From: an uncultured Oscillospiraceae bacterium
GTDB taxonomy: Bacteria > Bacillota > Clostridia > Oscillospirales > Oscillospiraceae
Assembly (NCBI GenBank): GCA_934643765.1
Contig: CAKUCT010000006.1
Span: 1-20,771, forward strand
DNA length: 20,771 nt
Reading direction: 5' to 3'
Position 1 is the stretch's first letter, and every line of letters starts with the position of its first letter. Position numbers and translations under genes: made by a program. Shown here piece by piece: positions 6,181-14,967 of the stretch. The notes below the pieces were generated by a model that was given only the letters and a program-made list of their open reading frames with translations, did no database searches and was not told the origin of the DNA.

Positions 6181-6465
6181 TTACTGCTCTTCGGTTTCCT
6201 CGTCTTCGTAGATCAGATCCATCAGCGCGCTGTAGACGGCTTCCAGCTCGTCATCGTCGTCGATGGTGACAAGAATTTCTTCGCCGTTTTCTTCCACAGC
6301 CTTGAGAATGCTGACCTCCAGATCCTCTTCGCCGTTATCCTCAGCAGGGACGAGGGCCAGATATTTGCTGCCTTCATGCTCCAGCTCCGCCAGAACCTCC
6401 AGCTCGTATTCCTTGCCGTCTTCGTCGGTGATGGAGATGAAATCGCTGCCGTATTCTTCGCTCAT
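6181..6465 (-). CDS. DUF1292 family protein (YrzB-like)
   Basis: The 94-residue, highly acidic protein matches the DUF1292 family (Bacillus YrzB). It opens with a short strand region ending FISITDEDGKEYELEVLAEL, then YLALVPAEDNGEEDLEV and ILKAVEENGEEILVTIDDDDELEAVYSAL. Its function is unknown. In Bacillus it is encoded with ruvX and an IreB-type protein; here ruvX is on the opposite strand about 5.5 kb away. GGAGG lies 8 nt before the ATG at 6465, and the promoter at 6501-6529 precedes it. The structured RNA begins a few bases after its stop codon. Confidence 0.9.
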   Translation of the reverse strand: MSEEYGSDFISITDEDGKEYELEVLAELEHEGSKYLALVPAEDNGEEDLEVSILKAVEENGEEILVTIDDDDELEAVYSALMDLIYEDEETEEQ

Positions 6466-6500
6466 AGATGCGTCCTCCGCATGAATTAGTTCTTGCCTCT

Positions 6501-6529
6501 ATTTTAGCGTCACACGCATGCAAAATCAA
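6501..6529 (-). promoter_or_regulatory. Promoter of the DUF1292 gene
   Basis: On the minus strand a -35 TTGATT (6529-6524) and a -10 TAAAAT (6506-6501) are separated by 17 bp. The predicted start near 6494 gives a leader of about 30 nt. The non-coding RNA downstream may also be reached by read-through from here. Confidence 0.75.
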
Positions 6530-6565
6530 GAGGAAATTACGCGCAGAGAAAAAAGCCGTCGCGCA

Positions 6566-6814
6566 TCAGGAGCAGAAATCCTCCAGCGCGCGCGTCAGCG
6601 CGGCCCGGCTCGGAAGATACATACCGCGCGCAAGAAGCGCCCGGTCGTGCGCGCCGATCAGCGCGGCGCCGCTTTGGCCAGCTGCCATCCAGTCGCCGTC
6701 CGGCAGCGCGCGGTAGAGAATCTGCCCATCAAATGCCTGCAGAAGATAGCCTTCGGCGCGCACGCCCGGCGTAAGCGCGGCGCACAGAAGAACAAGGACA
6801 ATCAAACGTTTCAT
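6566..6814 (-). CDS. Small exported protein, BofC C-terminal-like
   Basis: The 82-residue protein has a clear signal peptide (KRLIVLVLLCAALTPGVRA, cleavage probably after residue 20) and a mature part of about 60 residues starting EGYLLQAFDGQILYR and ending LTRALEDFCS. The YLLQAFDGQI stretch and the ALEDF ending resemble the C-terminal domain of BofC and the short exported Oscillospiraceae proteins related to it. BofC itself restrains sigma-K processing in Bacillus; that role should not be assumed. The ATG at 6814 is preferred because GGAGG lies 11 nt upstream. The frame is open to 6907 but that start has no good binding site. The gene diverges from the penicillin-binding protein gene. Confidence 0.6.
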   Translation of the reverse strand: MKRLIVLVLLCAALTPGVRAEGYLLQAFDGQILYRALPDGDWMAAGQSGAALIGAHDRALLARGMYLPSRAALTRALEDFCS

Positions 6815-6933
6815 CCGGTCTTTCGCCTCCGGGCATAATTTGCCCCGCCCGGCGCAAAAGCATACAGGCAAGAAAAAGCGTATGAGAAAAAGGAGGATAC
6901 TATTCATAATTTATTCCCAAAATAATTGACACA

Positions 6934-6944
6934 TGTGATATAAT
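6934..6944 (+). promoter_or_regulatory. Extended -10 promoter element for the pbp operon
   Basis: TGATATAAT (6936-6944) is an extended -10 with a perfect hexamer. The TTGACA at 6926-6931 is only 7 bp upstream of it and cannot act as its -35. A second extended -10, TGGTATAGT, lies at 6964-6972. Either could drive the seven-gene operon that follows; which one is used cannot be told from sequence. Confidence 0.45.
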
Positions 6945-7023
6945 GTAGCGATGATAATTAAAGTGGTATAGTGTGCCTGCTGAAAAACAGAGGCGGGCGC
7001 TTCGGGATAGATGGAGGAAGGCT

Positions 7024-9510
7024 ATGCGAGCAAAGAAAAACGAACAGAATGCAAACGGCGTAAGCCCGGCGCGGCGCGTGCTGCGCGTCGTCGGAAAGGT
7101 GCTCGGAACAATCATTTTGGTGCTGTTCCTGACGACACTGATTTTTGCCTGCCTGTTTGCGCTGTATATCAAAAACGACCTGATTACGCAGGTGGATTCT
7201 ATCGATGGCTTTACGCTGGACCAGACGTCGGTCATCTATTATGAAGACCCGAAGACCGGCCAGGAGACGGTGCTGCGCAAGCTCTACGGCGGCGCGAACC
7301 GGACCTGGGTGGAGTATGACAATATCCCCAAGAACCTGATTCACGCCTGCATTGCCATCGAGGACAAGCGCTTTATCGACCATCAGGGCGTCGACTGGTT
7401 CACGACTATGAAAGCCTGCGTCAAGATGTTCCTTGGCATGGGCGAGGCCGGCGGCTCGACGATTACGCAGCAGCTGGTCAAAAACATCACCGGGCGCGAT
7501 GAAGTCACGGTCCGGCGAAAGCTGGTTGAAATTTTCAGCGCGCTGGAGCTGGAAAAGAAATATACGAAAAAGCAGATCATGGAGCTATATCTGAATGTCA
7601 TTGCTCTGGGCGAAAACTGCGAGGGCGTGCAGTCGGCCTCGCAGGTCTACTTCGGCAAGGACGTGAGTCAGCTCGATCTTGCCGAGTGCGCCGCGCTTAT
7701 CGGCATTACAAACAACCCCTCGATCTACGACCCGTATATCAACCCCGACAAGAACAAAGAGCGCCAGGAGATCATTCTCTACCAGATGCTCGACCAGAAC
7801 TATATCACCCAGGAGCAGTATGACCAGGCCGTGGCCGAAAAGCTGGAGTTCCACAACGCCAGCGCGGAGGCATCCGGCGACGAGGACTACTATTCCTGGT
7901 TTGAAGATCAGGTCATCAACGACGTCGTGCGCGATCTTGGCAAAAAGACCGGCTATGAAGCGACAATCGTCCGCAAGATGCTGATGACCGGCGGCTACAA
8001 GATCTATTCGACCCTCAACCCGGACGTGCAGGCGGCGGTCGACGATGTGTATCAGAATCTGGACAACGTTCCGAATACGGCAAGCTCGCAGCAGCTGCAG
8101 TCCGGCATTGTTGTGATCGACAACAAGACGGGCGATGTGGTGGCCATGGCGGGCGGCGTCGGCCAGAAGGAGGGAAGCCTCGTCTGGAACCGCGCGACGC
8201 AGAGCTATCTCTCCCCGGGCTCGACCATTAAGTCGGTTTCCGTCTACGCGCCCGCGTTGGAGCTCGGAATTGTGACCCCGGCGACGGTGATGGACGATAC
8301 GCCGTATTCGTTTACAGACTCCAGACATTGGCCGAAGAACTCCGATTCTGTCTACCGCGGCCTTGTGAATATCAATGAGGCGGTCTGCCAGTCGCTCAAC
8401 ACGATTCCCGTGAAGCTCGTCGCGCAGATGACGCCGGAATACTGCTTTGAGTTCGCAAAAGAAAAGATGGGCCTCGATACGCTGGTCTCTTCCTATGTCA
8501 ACGCCGCCGGAGACGTGTTCTCGGATGTGGATCTGGCGCCGCTTGCGATGGGCGGCCTGACCAAGGGCGTGACGGTGGAAGCGATGGCGGCGGCCTATGC
8601 GACGTTTGCAAACGAAGGCGTCTACCGCGAGGCAAGAACGTATACGAAGGTTGTCGACGCGGACGGCAAGGTTGTGCTCGATAATACGCAGCAGTCGCAT
8701 GTGGCTATGAAGGATATGACAGCGTGGTATATGACGTATATGATGGAAAACACCGTCACATCCGGCACTGGCACGGCCGCGCAGATTGATAATATGACTG
8801 TCGCCGGCAAGACCGGCACGACGACAAGCGATTTTGACCGCTGGTTCGCGGGCTTTACGCCGTATTACACCGGCGTCGTCTGGTGCGGCTACGACGACCC
8901 TGAGGAGGTTGTGCTGACCGACTCGTCTGCAAACCCCGCGACAGTTCTGTGGCAGAAGGTTATGGCGCAGGTGCATGAAGATCTTCCGAACCGGGCCTTC
9001 AACAAGCCGACGAACGTCGTCGAGTGCACGGTCTGCCGCGACAGTGGCCTTCTGATGACCGATGCCTGCCGCGAGGACCCGCGCGGCAGCCGCGCCATCA
9101 CGATTGAGCTGAGCCTCTACGATGTGCCGACGCAGAACTGCGATGTCCATAAGGAAGTGGAAATCTGCGGCGCGTCGGGCCATGTTGTGAACGAATACTG
9201 CGAGCAGGTGGAGGGCAACACGACGAAGACCGTCGGCCTGATCGATGTGTCGCGTGCCTTCCCGGTCAGCGGCATCACCGTGCAGGACCAGGCCTACGCG
9301 GTGCCGAACGACTCGCTGCCCGCAGGTTACTATCCGGCGCTCAGCCCGGATGTGGACGCGATCAATGTCGAGTGCTATATCCATACGCGCGATGATCTGC
9401 CGGAGCCGGAGATTCCGGGTCTGGATGAGAACGACGAGGAGGACAGCAGCGGCAGCCGGATTTCAAACGCGCTGCGCAATATCCTCGGCGGCTCTGGCAG
9501 CAACGATTAA
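7024..9510 (+). CDS. Class A penicillin-binding protein (PBP1A-like transglycosylase/transpeptidase)
   Basis: The 828-residue enzyme polymerises and cross-links peptidoglycan. After a basic tail there is one membrane anchor (about 26-49). The GT51 transglycosylase domain has IAIEDKRFIDHQGVDW (catalytic Glu113), GGSTITQQ (143-150) and RKLVEIFSALELEKKY with IMELYLN. The transpeptidase domain has SPGSTIK (nucleophile Ser400, Lys403), SLN (457-459) and KTGTT (596-600). A C-terminal extension has several Cys residues (ECTVCRDSG, CDVHKEVEIC, EYCEQ), likely disulfide-forming outside the cell, and an acidic low-complexity tail. ATG 7024 follows GGAGG at 7013-7017; upstream in-frame starts overlap the promoter region. 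It heads an operon whose next gene starts 14 nt later. Confidence 0.95.
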   Translation: MRAKKNEQNANGVSPARRVLRVVGKVLGTIILVLFLTTLIFACLFALYIKNDLITQVDSIDGFTLDQTSVIYYEDPKTGQETVLRKLYGGANRTWVEYDNIPKNLIHACIAIEDKRFIDHQGVDWFTTMKACVKMFLGMGEAGGSTITQQLVKNITGRDEVTVRRKLVEIFSALELEKKYTKKQIMELYLNVIALGENCEGVQSASQVYFGKDVSQLDLAECAALIGITNNPSIYDPYINPDKNKERQEIILYQMLDQNYITQEQYDQAVAEKLEFHNASAEASGDEDYYSWFEDQVINDVVRDLGKKTGYEATIVRKMLMTGGYKIYSTLNPDVQAAVDDVYQNLDNVPNTASSQQLQSGIVVIDNKTGDVVAMAGGVGQKEGSLVWNRATQSYLSPGSTIKSVSVYAPALELGIVTPATVMDDTPYSFTDSRHWPKNSDSVYRGLVNINEAVCQSLNTIPVKLVAQMTPEYCFEFAKEKMGLDTLVSSYVNAAGDVFSDVDLAPLAMGGLTKGVTVEAMAAAYATFANEGVYREARTYTKVVDADGKVVLDNTQQSHVAMKDMTAWYMTYMMENTVTSGTGTAAQIDNMTVAGKTGTTTSDFDRWFAGFTPYYTGVVWCGYDDPEEVVLTDSSANPATVLWQKVMAQVHEDLPNRAFNKPTNVVECTVCRDSGLLMTDACREDPRGSRAITIELSLYDVPTQNCDVHKEVEICGASGHVVNEYCEQVEGNTTKTVGLIDVSRAFPVSGITVQDQAYAVPNDSLPAGYYPALSPDVDAINVECYIHTRDDLPEPEIPGLDENDEEDSSGSRISNALRNILGGSGSND

Positions 9511-9524
9511 AACAGGAGAGAAAT

Positions 9525-10388
9525 ATGTGGCTTTCAGATGAATGGAAAGACTATGAAGTGATTGATACCTCCGGCGGAGAAAAGCTGGAGCGGTGGGGAA
9601 AGTATATTCTGGTGCGCCCCGACCCGCAGGTGATCTGGACGACGCCGAAGCAGCATCCGCTCTGGAAAAAATATGACGCGCGCTACAGCCGGTCCAATAC
9701 CGGCGGCGGCAAGTGGTCCAATCTGCGTCTGCCGGAGCAGTGGCAGGTGCGCTACAAGGAGTTGACGTTCAACGTAAAGCCGATGAACTTCAAGCACACA
9801 GGCGTGTTCCCCGAGCAGGCCGCCAACTGGGACTTTGCGATGGATAAAATCCGGAACGCGGGCCGGCCGGTCAGCGTCCTGAACCTCTTTGCCTATACCG
9901 GCGGCGCGACGATTGCGTGCGCGGCGGCGGGCGCGAGCGTGTGCCATGTGGACGCGGCGAAGGGCATGGTCGCCTGGGCCAAGGAAAATGCGCGTTCGTC
10001 CGGGCTGGAGGACAAGCCCATCCGATGGATTGTCGACGACTGCGGAAAGTTTGTCGAGCGGGAAATCCGCCGCGGCCGGCGCTATGACGCGATTATCATG
10101 GACCCGCCGAGCTATGGCCGGGGGCCGTCGGGCGAGGTGTGGAAACTGGAGGAGAACCTCTATCCCTTTGTGGAGCTGGTGAGCCGTGTGCTCAGCGACA
10201 ATCCGCTGTTTTTCATCATCAATTCCTACACAACGGGTCTGGCACCGTCTGTGCTGGGCTATATTATGGACACGCTGGTGTCAAAAAAATACGGCGGGCG
10301 GACGCAGTGCGATGAGCTTGGGCTTCCCGTGACGAATACCGGGCTGGCCCTTCCGTGCGGCAGTACCGGCAGATGGACAAAGGATTAA
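9525..10388 (+). CDS. Class I SAM-dependent methyltransferase (RlmI/PF10672-like, probable RNA methyltransferase)
   Basis: The 287-residue protein has a Rossmann-type methyltransferase core. VLNLFAYTGGAT (about 117-128) is the SAM-binding motif I, VDAAKGMVAWAKENA binds the ribose, and IIMDPPSYGRGPSGEVW holds the DPPSY motif IV found in rRNA cytosine-C5 and guanine-N2 methyltransferases such as RlmI and RlmL. The N-terminal 95 residues (WKDYEVIDTSGGEKLERWG, HPLWKKYDARYSR) form a family-specific extension; there is no full PUA domain. Its exact target is not predictable. AGGAGAG just before the ATG sets the start. It is followed after only 4 nt by ecfA1. Confidence 0.85.
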   Translation: MWLSDEWKDYEVIDTSGGEKLERWGKYILVRPDPQVIWTTPKQHPLWKKYDARYSRSNTGGGKWSNLRLPEQWQVRYKELTFNVKPMNFKHTGVFPEQAANWDFAMDKIRNAGRPVSVLNLFAYTGGATIACAAAGASVCHVDAAKGMVAWAKENARSSGLEDKPIRWIVDDCGKFVEREIRRGRRYDAIIMDPPSYGRGPSGEVWKLEENLYPFVELVSRVLSDNPLFFIINSYTTGLAPSVLGYIMDTLVSKKYGGRTQCDELGLPVTNTGLALPCGSTGRWTKD

Positions 10389-10392
10389 AACT

Positions 10393-11253
10393 ATGCTGGA
10401 TGCAAATGCAATCGAAATCAAAAACCTGTCCTATTCCTATCCGGACGACGCGGACAACGAGCATGTTGTCTTTCAGGGACTGGACTTGAACATCAAGCAG
10501 GGCAGCTTTGTCGCGGTTCTAGGCCACAACGGCTGCGGAAAATCGACGCTTGCCAAGCACCTGAACGCGATTTTATTGCCCGAGGGCGGGCAGGTTCTGG
10601 TCTATGAGCTGGACACAAAGCAGGAAGAGAATCTGCTTGCCATCCGCCAGCAGGTCGGCATGGTGTTCCAGAACCCGGACAACCAGATCGTTTCCAACGT
10701 GGTGGAAGAGGACGTGGCGTTTGCACCGGAAAATCTGGGTGTGCCGTCGGCGGAAATTCAGAAGCGCGTGGACGATGCGCTGGAGGCGGTCGGCATGCTG
10801 GCCTATAAAAAGCACGCGCCGCACCTTCTTTCCGGCGGGCAGAAGCAGCGCGTGGCGATTGCCGGCGTGCTTGCGATGCAGCCGAAGACGATTGTGCTCG
10901 ACGAGCCGACCGCGATGCTCGACCCGCAGGGGCGGCAGGAGGTCATCTCCATCGTGCAGAAGCTCAGCCGCGAGCAGGGCATGACGGCGGTTCTTATCAC
11001 GCACCATATGGACGAGGCGGTCTGCGCCGACCGTGTGGTTGCGATGGACGACGGCAAAATTGTGGCCGACGGAACGCCGCAGGAAGTTTTTACACAGATT
11101 GCGCTTCTCAAGCGCGTGGGCCTTACCATTCCGCACACCACGCAGCTGCTGCAGGCGCTCAATGACGACGGCTGCGAGCTGCCGCTGGACGCGCTGAGCG
11201 TGGAGCAGTGCGCGCAGGCGCTGTATCAGAAAATCTCTCAGGCGCGCGCCTGA
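10393..11253 (+). CDS. ecfA1: Energy-coupling factor transporter ATPase EcfA1
   Basis: The 286-residue ABC ATPase powers vitamin and micronutrient uptake together with EcfA2, EcfT and exchangeable substrate-binding S subunits. Visible are IEIKNLSYSYPDD, Walker A GHNGCGKST, the Q-loop VGMVFQNPDNQIV, the signature LSGGQKQRVAIAGVLAM, Walker B TIVLDEPTAMLDP and the switch region LITHHMDEAV. The C-terminal 60 residues form the EcfA dimerisation tail. AAAGGA upstream serves as ribosome binding site across a 4-nt gap from the methyltransferase gene. No S subunit is present, as is usual for the shared group II module. Confidence 0.95.
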   Translation: MLDANAIEIKNLSYSYPDDADNEHVVFQGLDLNIKQGSFVAVLGHNGCGKSTLAKHLNAILLPEGGQVLVYELDTKQEENLLAIRQQVGMVFQNPDNQIVSNVVEEDVAFAPENLGVPSAEIQKRVDDALEAVGMLAYKKHAPHLLSGGQKQRVAIAGVLAMQPKTIVLDEPTAMLDPQGRQEVISIVQKLSREQGMTAVLITHHMDEAVCADRVVAMDDGKIVADGTPQEVFTQIALLKRVGLTIPHTTQLLQALNDDGCELPLDALSVEQCAQALYQKISQARA

Positions 11254-11271
11254 GTTCGGAGGATAAATCGG

Positions 11272-12141
11272 TTGGATCCTGTATTAGAGATAAAAGACGT
11301 GTCGCATGTCTACGGCGAAGGCACGCCGTTTGAGCATGTGGCGCTGGATCATGTGAATCTGAAGATTTTCCGCGGGGAGTTTGTGGGCCTCATCGGCCAC
11401 ACCGGCTCCGGAAAATCGACGCTTATTCAGCATATGAACGGGCTTCTGAAGCCGTCCGGCGGCAGCATTTTGTTTGAGGGCCAGGATATCTGGTCGGATG
11501 TCAAGCTGACGCGGCAGATCCGCTTCAAGGTCGGCCTTGTATTCCAGTACCCGGAGTATCAGCTCTTTGAAGAGACGGTCTTCGCGGACATCGCCTTCGG
11601 GCCGAAGAACATGGGCCTTTCCGAGCAGGAAATCCGCGAGCGCGTGCAGCGCGCGGCGGGCTTTGTCGGCATTACGGACGCAGAGCTGGAAAAATCGCCC
11701 TTTGACCTCTCCGGCGGGCAGAAGCGCAGAGCCGCGATTGCGGGCGTGATTGCCATGGAGCCGGATGTGCTCATTCTCGACGAGCCGACGGCGGGTCTGG
11801 ACCCCGCGGGCCGCGAGAGCATTCTTGAAAATATCCGCGCCTATCAGGCCGCACAGGGCGCGTCGGTCATCATGGTCAGCCACTCGATGGAGGAAATTGC
11901 GTCCAATGTCGACAGGCTGGTTGTAATGAACGATTCTGTCATCGCCATGGACGCCACGCCCGCAGAGGTATTTGCCCGGCCGGAGGAGCTTGTCCATATG
12001 GGTCTTGCCGTGCCGAAGGTGACGCAGGTGCTGCTGCGGCTGCGCGAGCTTGGTGTGGATGTGCCGGCCTCCGCGTTTACCGTGGAGCAGGCGGAGAAGC
12101 TGCTGCTTCCGCTCGTGAAAGGAGGCAGACGCGCATGCTGA
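11272..12141 (+). CDS. ecfA2: Energy-coupling factor transporter ATPase EcfA2
   Basis: The 289-residue ABC ATPase partners EcfA1. It has Walker A GHTGSGKST, the Q-loop VGLVFQYPEYQLFEETV, the signature LSGGQKRRAAIAGVIAM, Walker B VLILDEPTAGLDP and the switch MVSHSMEE. The start is TTG at 11272 with GGAGGA about 8 nt upstream; the resulting N-terminus (MDPVLEIKDVSHVYGEGTPF) is typical of EcfA2, whereas no ATG fits. Its last codons overlap the ecfT start by 7 nt, indicating translational coupling. Confidence 0.95.
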   Translation: MDPVLEIKDVSHVYGEGTPFEHVALDHVNLKIFRGEFVGLIGHTGSGKSTLIQHMNGLLKPSGGSILFEGQDIWSDVKLTRQIRFKVGLVFQYPEYQLFEETVFADIAFGPKNMGLSEQEIRERVQRAAGFVGITDAELEKSPFDLSGGQKRRAAIAGVIAMEPDVLILDEPTAGLDPAGRESILENIRAYQAAQGASVIMVSHSMEEIASNVDRLVVMNDSVIAMDATPAEVFARPEELVHMGLAVPKVTQVLLRLRELGVDVPASAFTVEQAEKLLLPLVKGGRRAC

Positions 12142-12938
12142 AGGATGTCACGCTCGGCCAGTATTTCCCGGGCGATACCCCGGTGCACCGCCTGGACCCC
12201 AGGACAAAGCTGGTGCTGGTGATTGTGTATATTGTTGCGCTGTTTCTGGCGAAGGGCTTTTGCTCGTATGCGGTTGTCGCGGCGTGTCTGCTCGCGGTGA
12301 TCTGCGTTTCGAAAATTCATCTGAAGGTGATTCTCAAGAGCCTCAAGCCGCTGCTCTTGATCATCATTCTGACGGCGGTTCTGAACCTGTTTTATGGCTC
12401 CGGTGAGCCGCTGGTGGAGTTCTGGATTTTCAAAATTACAAAGCAGGGCATTGAAAACGCGGTTTTCATGGTGCTGCGCATCACGCTTCTGGTGGCGGGC
12501 ACATTTATGCTGACCTACACCACGAGCCCCATCGCGCTGACGGACGGACTGGAGAGCCTGCTTGGCCCGCTTAAGAAGATCGGCGCGCCGGTGCATGAGC
12601 TTTCGATGATGATGTGCATTGCGCTGCGCTTTATCCCTACGCTCATTGAAGAGACAGACAAAATCATGTCCGCGCAGAAAGCGCGCGGAGCGGACTTTGA
12701 GTCCGGCAATCTGATTTCCCGCGCCAAGGCGCTGATTCCGATTCTGGTGCCGCTGTTCATTTCGGCTTTCCGCCGCGCAGACGAGCTGGCGACAGCCATG
12801 GAGTGCCGCTGCTATCACGGCGGAGAAGGCCGCACAAAGCTGCACGAGCTGCACTACGCGGGCCGGGACTACACGGCCTATGGCATGGGCCTTGCGCTGC
12901 TGGCGGCCGTGATTGTGCTGCGGAAATTCGGCTTATAA
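12135..12938 (+). CDS. ecfT: Energy-coupling factor transporter transmembrane protein EcfT
   Basis: The 267-residue integral membrane protein is the scaffold of the ECF transporter. It begins with GQYFPGDTPVHRLDPRTKL, the family's N-terminal signature. Hydrophobic segments lie around residues 26-60, 73-90, 110-130 and 245-265. The two cytoplasmic coupling motifs that contact the ATPases are AQKARGADF and AMECRCYHGGEGRTK, the latter with Cys where the consensus Ala-Arg-Gly triplet usually stands. A GGAGG lies inside the end of ecfA2. truA follows after 18 nt, the same order as in many Firmicutes, although here the block is not attached to ribosomal protein genes. Confidence 0.94.
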   Translation: MLKDVTLGQYFPGDTPVHRLDPRTKLVLVIVYIVALFLAKGFCSYAVVAACLLAVICVSKIHLKVILKSLKPLLLIIILTAVLNLFYGSGEPLVEFWIFKITKQGIENAVFMVLRITLLVAGTFMLTYTTSPIALTDGLESLLGPLKKIGAPVHELSMMMCIALRFIPTLIEETDKIMSAQKARGADFESGNLISRAKALIPILVPLFISAFRRADELATAMECRCYHGGEGRTKLHELHYAGRDYTAYGMGLALLAAVIVLRKFGL

Positions 12939-12956
12939 TTTTTTAGGAGACGCTCT

Positions 12957-13721
12957 ATGAGAAACATTGCGCTGACGCTCCGCTACCTCGGCACGGCCTA
13001 TCATGGCTGGCAGGTGCAGAAAAACGATATTACGGTGGGCCAGACGCTGGAAAAGGCGGCGGCCATGGTCGTGGGCCACAAGGTGCACATCACCGGCTGC
13101 GGCCGGACGGACGCGGGCGTGCATGCCAAGGTCTACGTTGCAAACTTCCGCACGGACGCCAGAATTCCGGTCGACCGGATCCCGTACGCCTTCAATACGC
13201 ACCTGCCGGGGGATATTGTTGTGACGGGCGCGATGGAGGTACACGACGGCTTCAACGCCATCGGCTCGTGCGTCAAAAAAGAATATACCTACCTGATCTA
13301 TAACTCACCGATTAAAGATCCGTTTTATGTAAACCGTGCGTGGTTCTATCCCAAGCATCTCGACGAGACCATTATGCAGAGGGCCGCGCAGCAGTTTGTC
13401 GGGACGCATGATTTCGCGGCCGTCCGCTCGGTCGGAACGGAGGTCAAATCCACGGTGCGCACGGTCTATCACTATGAGGTGGAGCGCGAGGGGGATATCA
13501 TCTCGCTTCGCGTCTGCGCCAACGGTTTTTTGTATAATATGGCGCGCGCCATGGCCGGTACGGTTGTCTACGCGGCGGAGGGGAAGTTCCCCCCGGAAGA
13601 AGTGGCCGGGATTCTTGCCCGGGGAGACCGCAAGGCCGCGGGGCCCACGGTTCCGCCCGGCGGGCTTTATATGACGCAGCTTTGGTATGACGACGGAGAG
13701 GCAGTGTTCCATGTCGGATAA
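12957..13721 (+). CDS. truA: tRNA pseudouridine(38-40) synthase TruA
   Basis: The 254-residue enzyme isomerises uridines 38-40 in the tRNA anticodon arm. It has the N-terminal LTLRYLGTAYHGWQVQ, the catalytic motif GCGRTDAGVHA with the nucleophile Asp52, then FNAIGSCVKKEYTYLIYN, FVGTHDFAAVRSVG and the C-terminal FLYNMARAMAGTVVYA. Length is normal. TTAGGAG lies upstream of the ATG. Its stop overlaps the next gene's start by 11 nt. Confidence 0.96.
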   Translation: MRNIALTLRYLGTAYHGWQVQKNDITVGQTLEKAAAMVVGHKVHITGCGRTDAGVHAKVYVANFRTDARIPVDRIPYAFNTHLPGDIVVTGAMEVHDGFNAIGSCVKKEYTYLIYNSPIKDPFYVNRAWFYPKHLDETIMQRAAQQFVGTHDFAAVRSVGTEVKSTVRTVYHYEVEREGDIISLRVCANGFLYNMARAMAGTVVYAAEGKFPPEEVAGILARGDRKAAGPTVPPGGLYMTQLWYDDGEAVFHVG

Positions 13722-14874
13722 TGTTTCAAAATTTGAGCCGAATCCCGGAAAAACGCTCCGGCGGCGGATTGTGCTGTTCGTGGTGGTGTTTTTGCTGGTT
13801 GCGGCGGCCACGGCGCTTTACGCGTTCCGCGATTCTTTGAATCTGGATGCGGCGCGCCGTTTTGTGCGCTATCTGAATGTCGGCGGGGACGCAGAGCTTG
13901 GAAGTTTTACCTATGACTCGCACAACGCCAACCAGTACGCGGATGTAAACGGCGGGCTGGCCGTGGCGTCGGTGTCGGGCCTGAGCCTGTATGACGCAGA
14001 CGGCAAGGAGCTTGCGGTGGTGCAGGCGAAGATGGAAACGCCGGCCATCCGGACGGGCGGAAAGCTCACGATGGCGTTCGATGTGGGCGGCAGCAATCTG
14101 GCTGGGCTCACACAGGCGGGTGTGCAGGTTCTGAATATTTCGTCTGCGCGGCCGATCTTTGACGCGGACTGCGCGCAGGATGGAAGCGTCTGCTATGCGA
14201 CCTCGGAATCCGGATACAAGACCGTTTTGTATGTCTACGACAGCAATCAGAATATGATCTACCGCTGGCTCTCAGCCAGCCAGTATATGCCGGTGTGCGC
14301 CGTGTCCGGCGGGGCAAAATACCTCGCGGCGGTCTCGCTCGGGCAGAAGGACGGCATTTTTTCGTCGCAGCTGCATCTGTTTGAGACCGCGTCCGATCAG
14401 CCGGGCCGCACGGCCGAACTCGGCAACGATCTGATTTACGATCTTGCCTTTGTGGACAACCAAACGCTCTGCGCCGTCGGCGAAAACAGCGCGCAGTGGC
14501 TGAGCCTCAGCGGAGAGAACCTTGCCAGCTATACCTATGACGGCGCGTATCTCAAGGATTTTGATTTTGGCGGCGACGGATTTCTCTCTCTGGTCGTGAA
14601 TATGTATAAGGCAGGCAACCACTACACCGTGCGCACGGTCGACAAGACCGGAAGCGAGCTTGGAAGCGCGGAATTTGACGTGCAGATTCTGGACTTTTCG
14701 GCGGCGGGCAATTATCTGGCCGTACTGACGGCGGAAAAGCTCTCGATCTATGACAGCGCCATGCAGCTGTACGCCGAGACGCAGAATACCCAGAGCGCGA
14801 CGAACGTCGTCATGCGGGCTGATGGCTCTGCGCTGCTGCTCGGCGGCGGGCGCGGCGAGGTGTACCTTCCGTAA
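13711..14874 (+). CDS. DUF5711-like membrane-anchored protein, probable beta-propeller
   Basis: The 387-residue protein has a short polar N-terminus, one membrane anchor (about 17-38, RRRIVLFVVVFLLVAAATAL) and a large outer domain. That domain is rich in repeated short beta-strand patterns such as LSLYDADGKELAVV, VLYVYDSNQNMIYRW and LSIYDSAMQLYAET, which look like propeller blades. This architecture fits the DUF5711 family of Clostridia; the function is unknown. ATG 13711 is chosen because GGAG in the truA end precedes it and it overlaps truA by 11 nt; the earlier in-frame ATG at 13687 lacks a binding site. It is the last gene of the operon, and no convincing terminator follows. Confidence 0.75.
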   Translation: MSDNVSKFEPNPGKTLRRRIVLFVVVFLLVAAATALYAFRDSLNLDAARRFVRYLNVGGDAELGSFTYDSHNANQYADVNGGLAVASVSGLSLYDADGKELAVVQAKMETPAIRTGGKLTMAFDVGGSNLAGLTQAGVQVLNISSARPIFDADCAQDGSVCYATSESGYKTVLYVYDSNQNMIYRWLSASQYMPVCAVSGGAKYLAAVSLGQKDGIFSSQLHLFETASDQPGRTAELGNDLIYDLAFVDNQTLCAVGENSAQWLSLSGENLASYTYDGAYLKDFDFGGDGFLSLVVNMYKAGNHYTVRTVDKTGSELGSAEFDVQILDFSAAGNYLAVLTAEKLSIYDSAMQLYAETQNTQSATNVVMRADGSALLLGGGRGEVYLP

Positions 14875-14922
14875 AGACTGCGGCAAACCGGAAGCAGTTT
14901 GCTGAAAATACACATATTGGTG

Positions 14923-14952
14923 TTGGAATTGTTCACATTTCCGTGTTATACT
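14923..14952 (+). promoter_or_regulatory. Promoter of the clpE-like gene
   Basis: The -35 is TTGGAA (14923-14928) and the -10 is TATACT (14947-14952), with an 18-bp spacer and an extended TG before the -10. The predicted start near 14959 places the whole repeat element 14968-15147 inside the roughly 208-nt leader of the clpE-like mRNA. Confidence 0.65.
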
Positions 14953-14967
14953 TCTAAAATAAAAAAA

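Noticed and set aside
6926..6944. TTGACA paired with TATAAT as one promoter
   Set aside because: The spacer is only 7 bp, too short for a housekeeping promoter. Only the extended -10 was kept.
7585..9384. A 599-codon minus-strand open frame
   Set aside because: It is fully antisense to the penicillin-binding protein gene, rich in Arg/His, and has no recognisable domain.
14881..14904. Terminator after the DUF5711-like gene
   Set aside because: An 8-bp hairpin exists but it is followed by A-rich, not T-rich, sequence, so it was not called.
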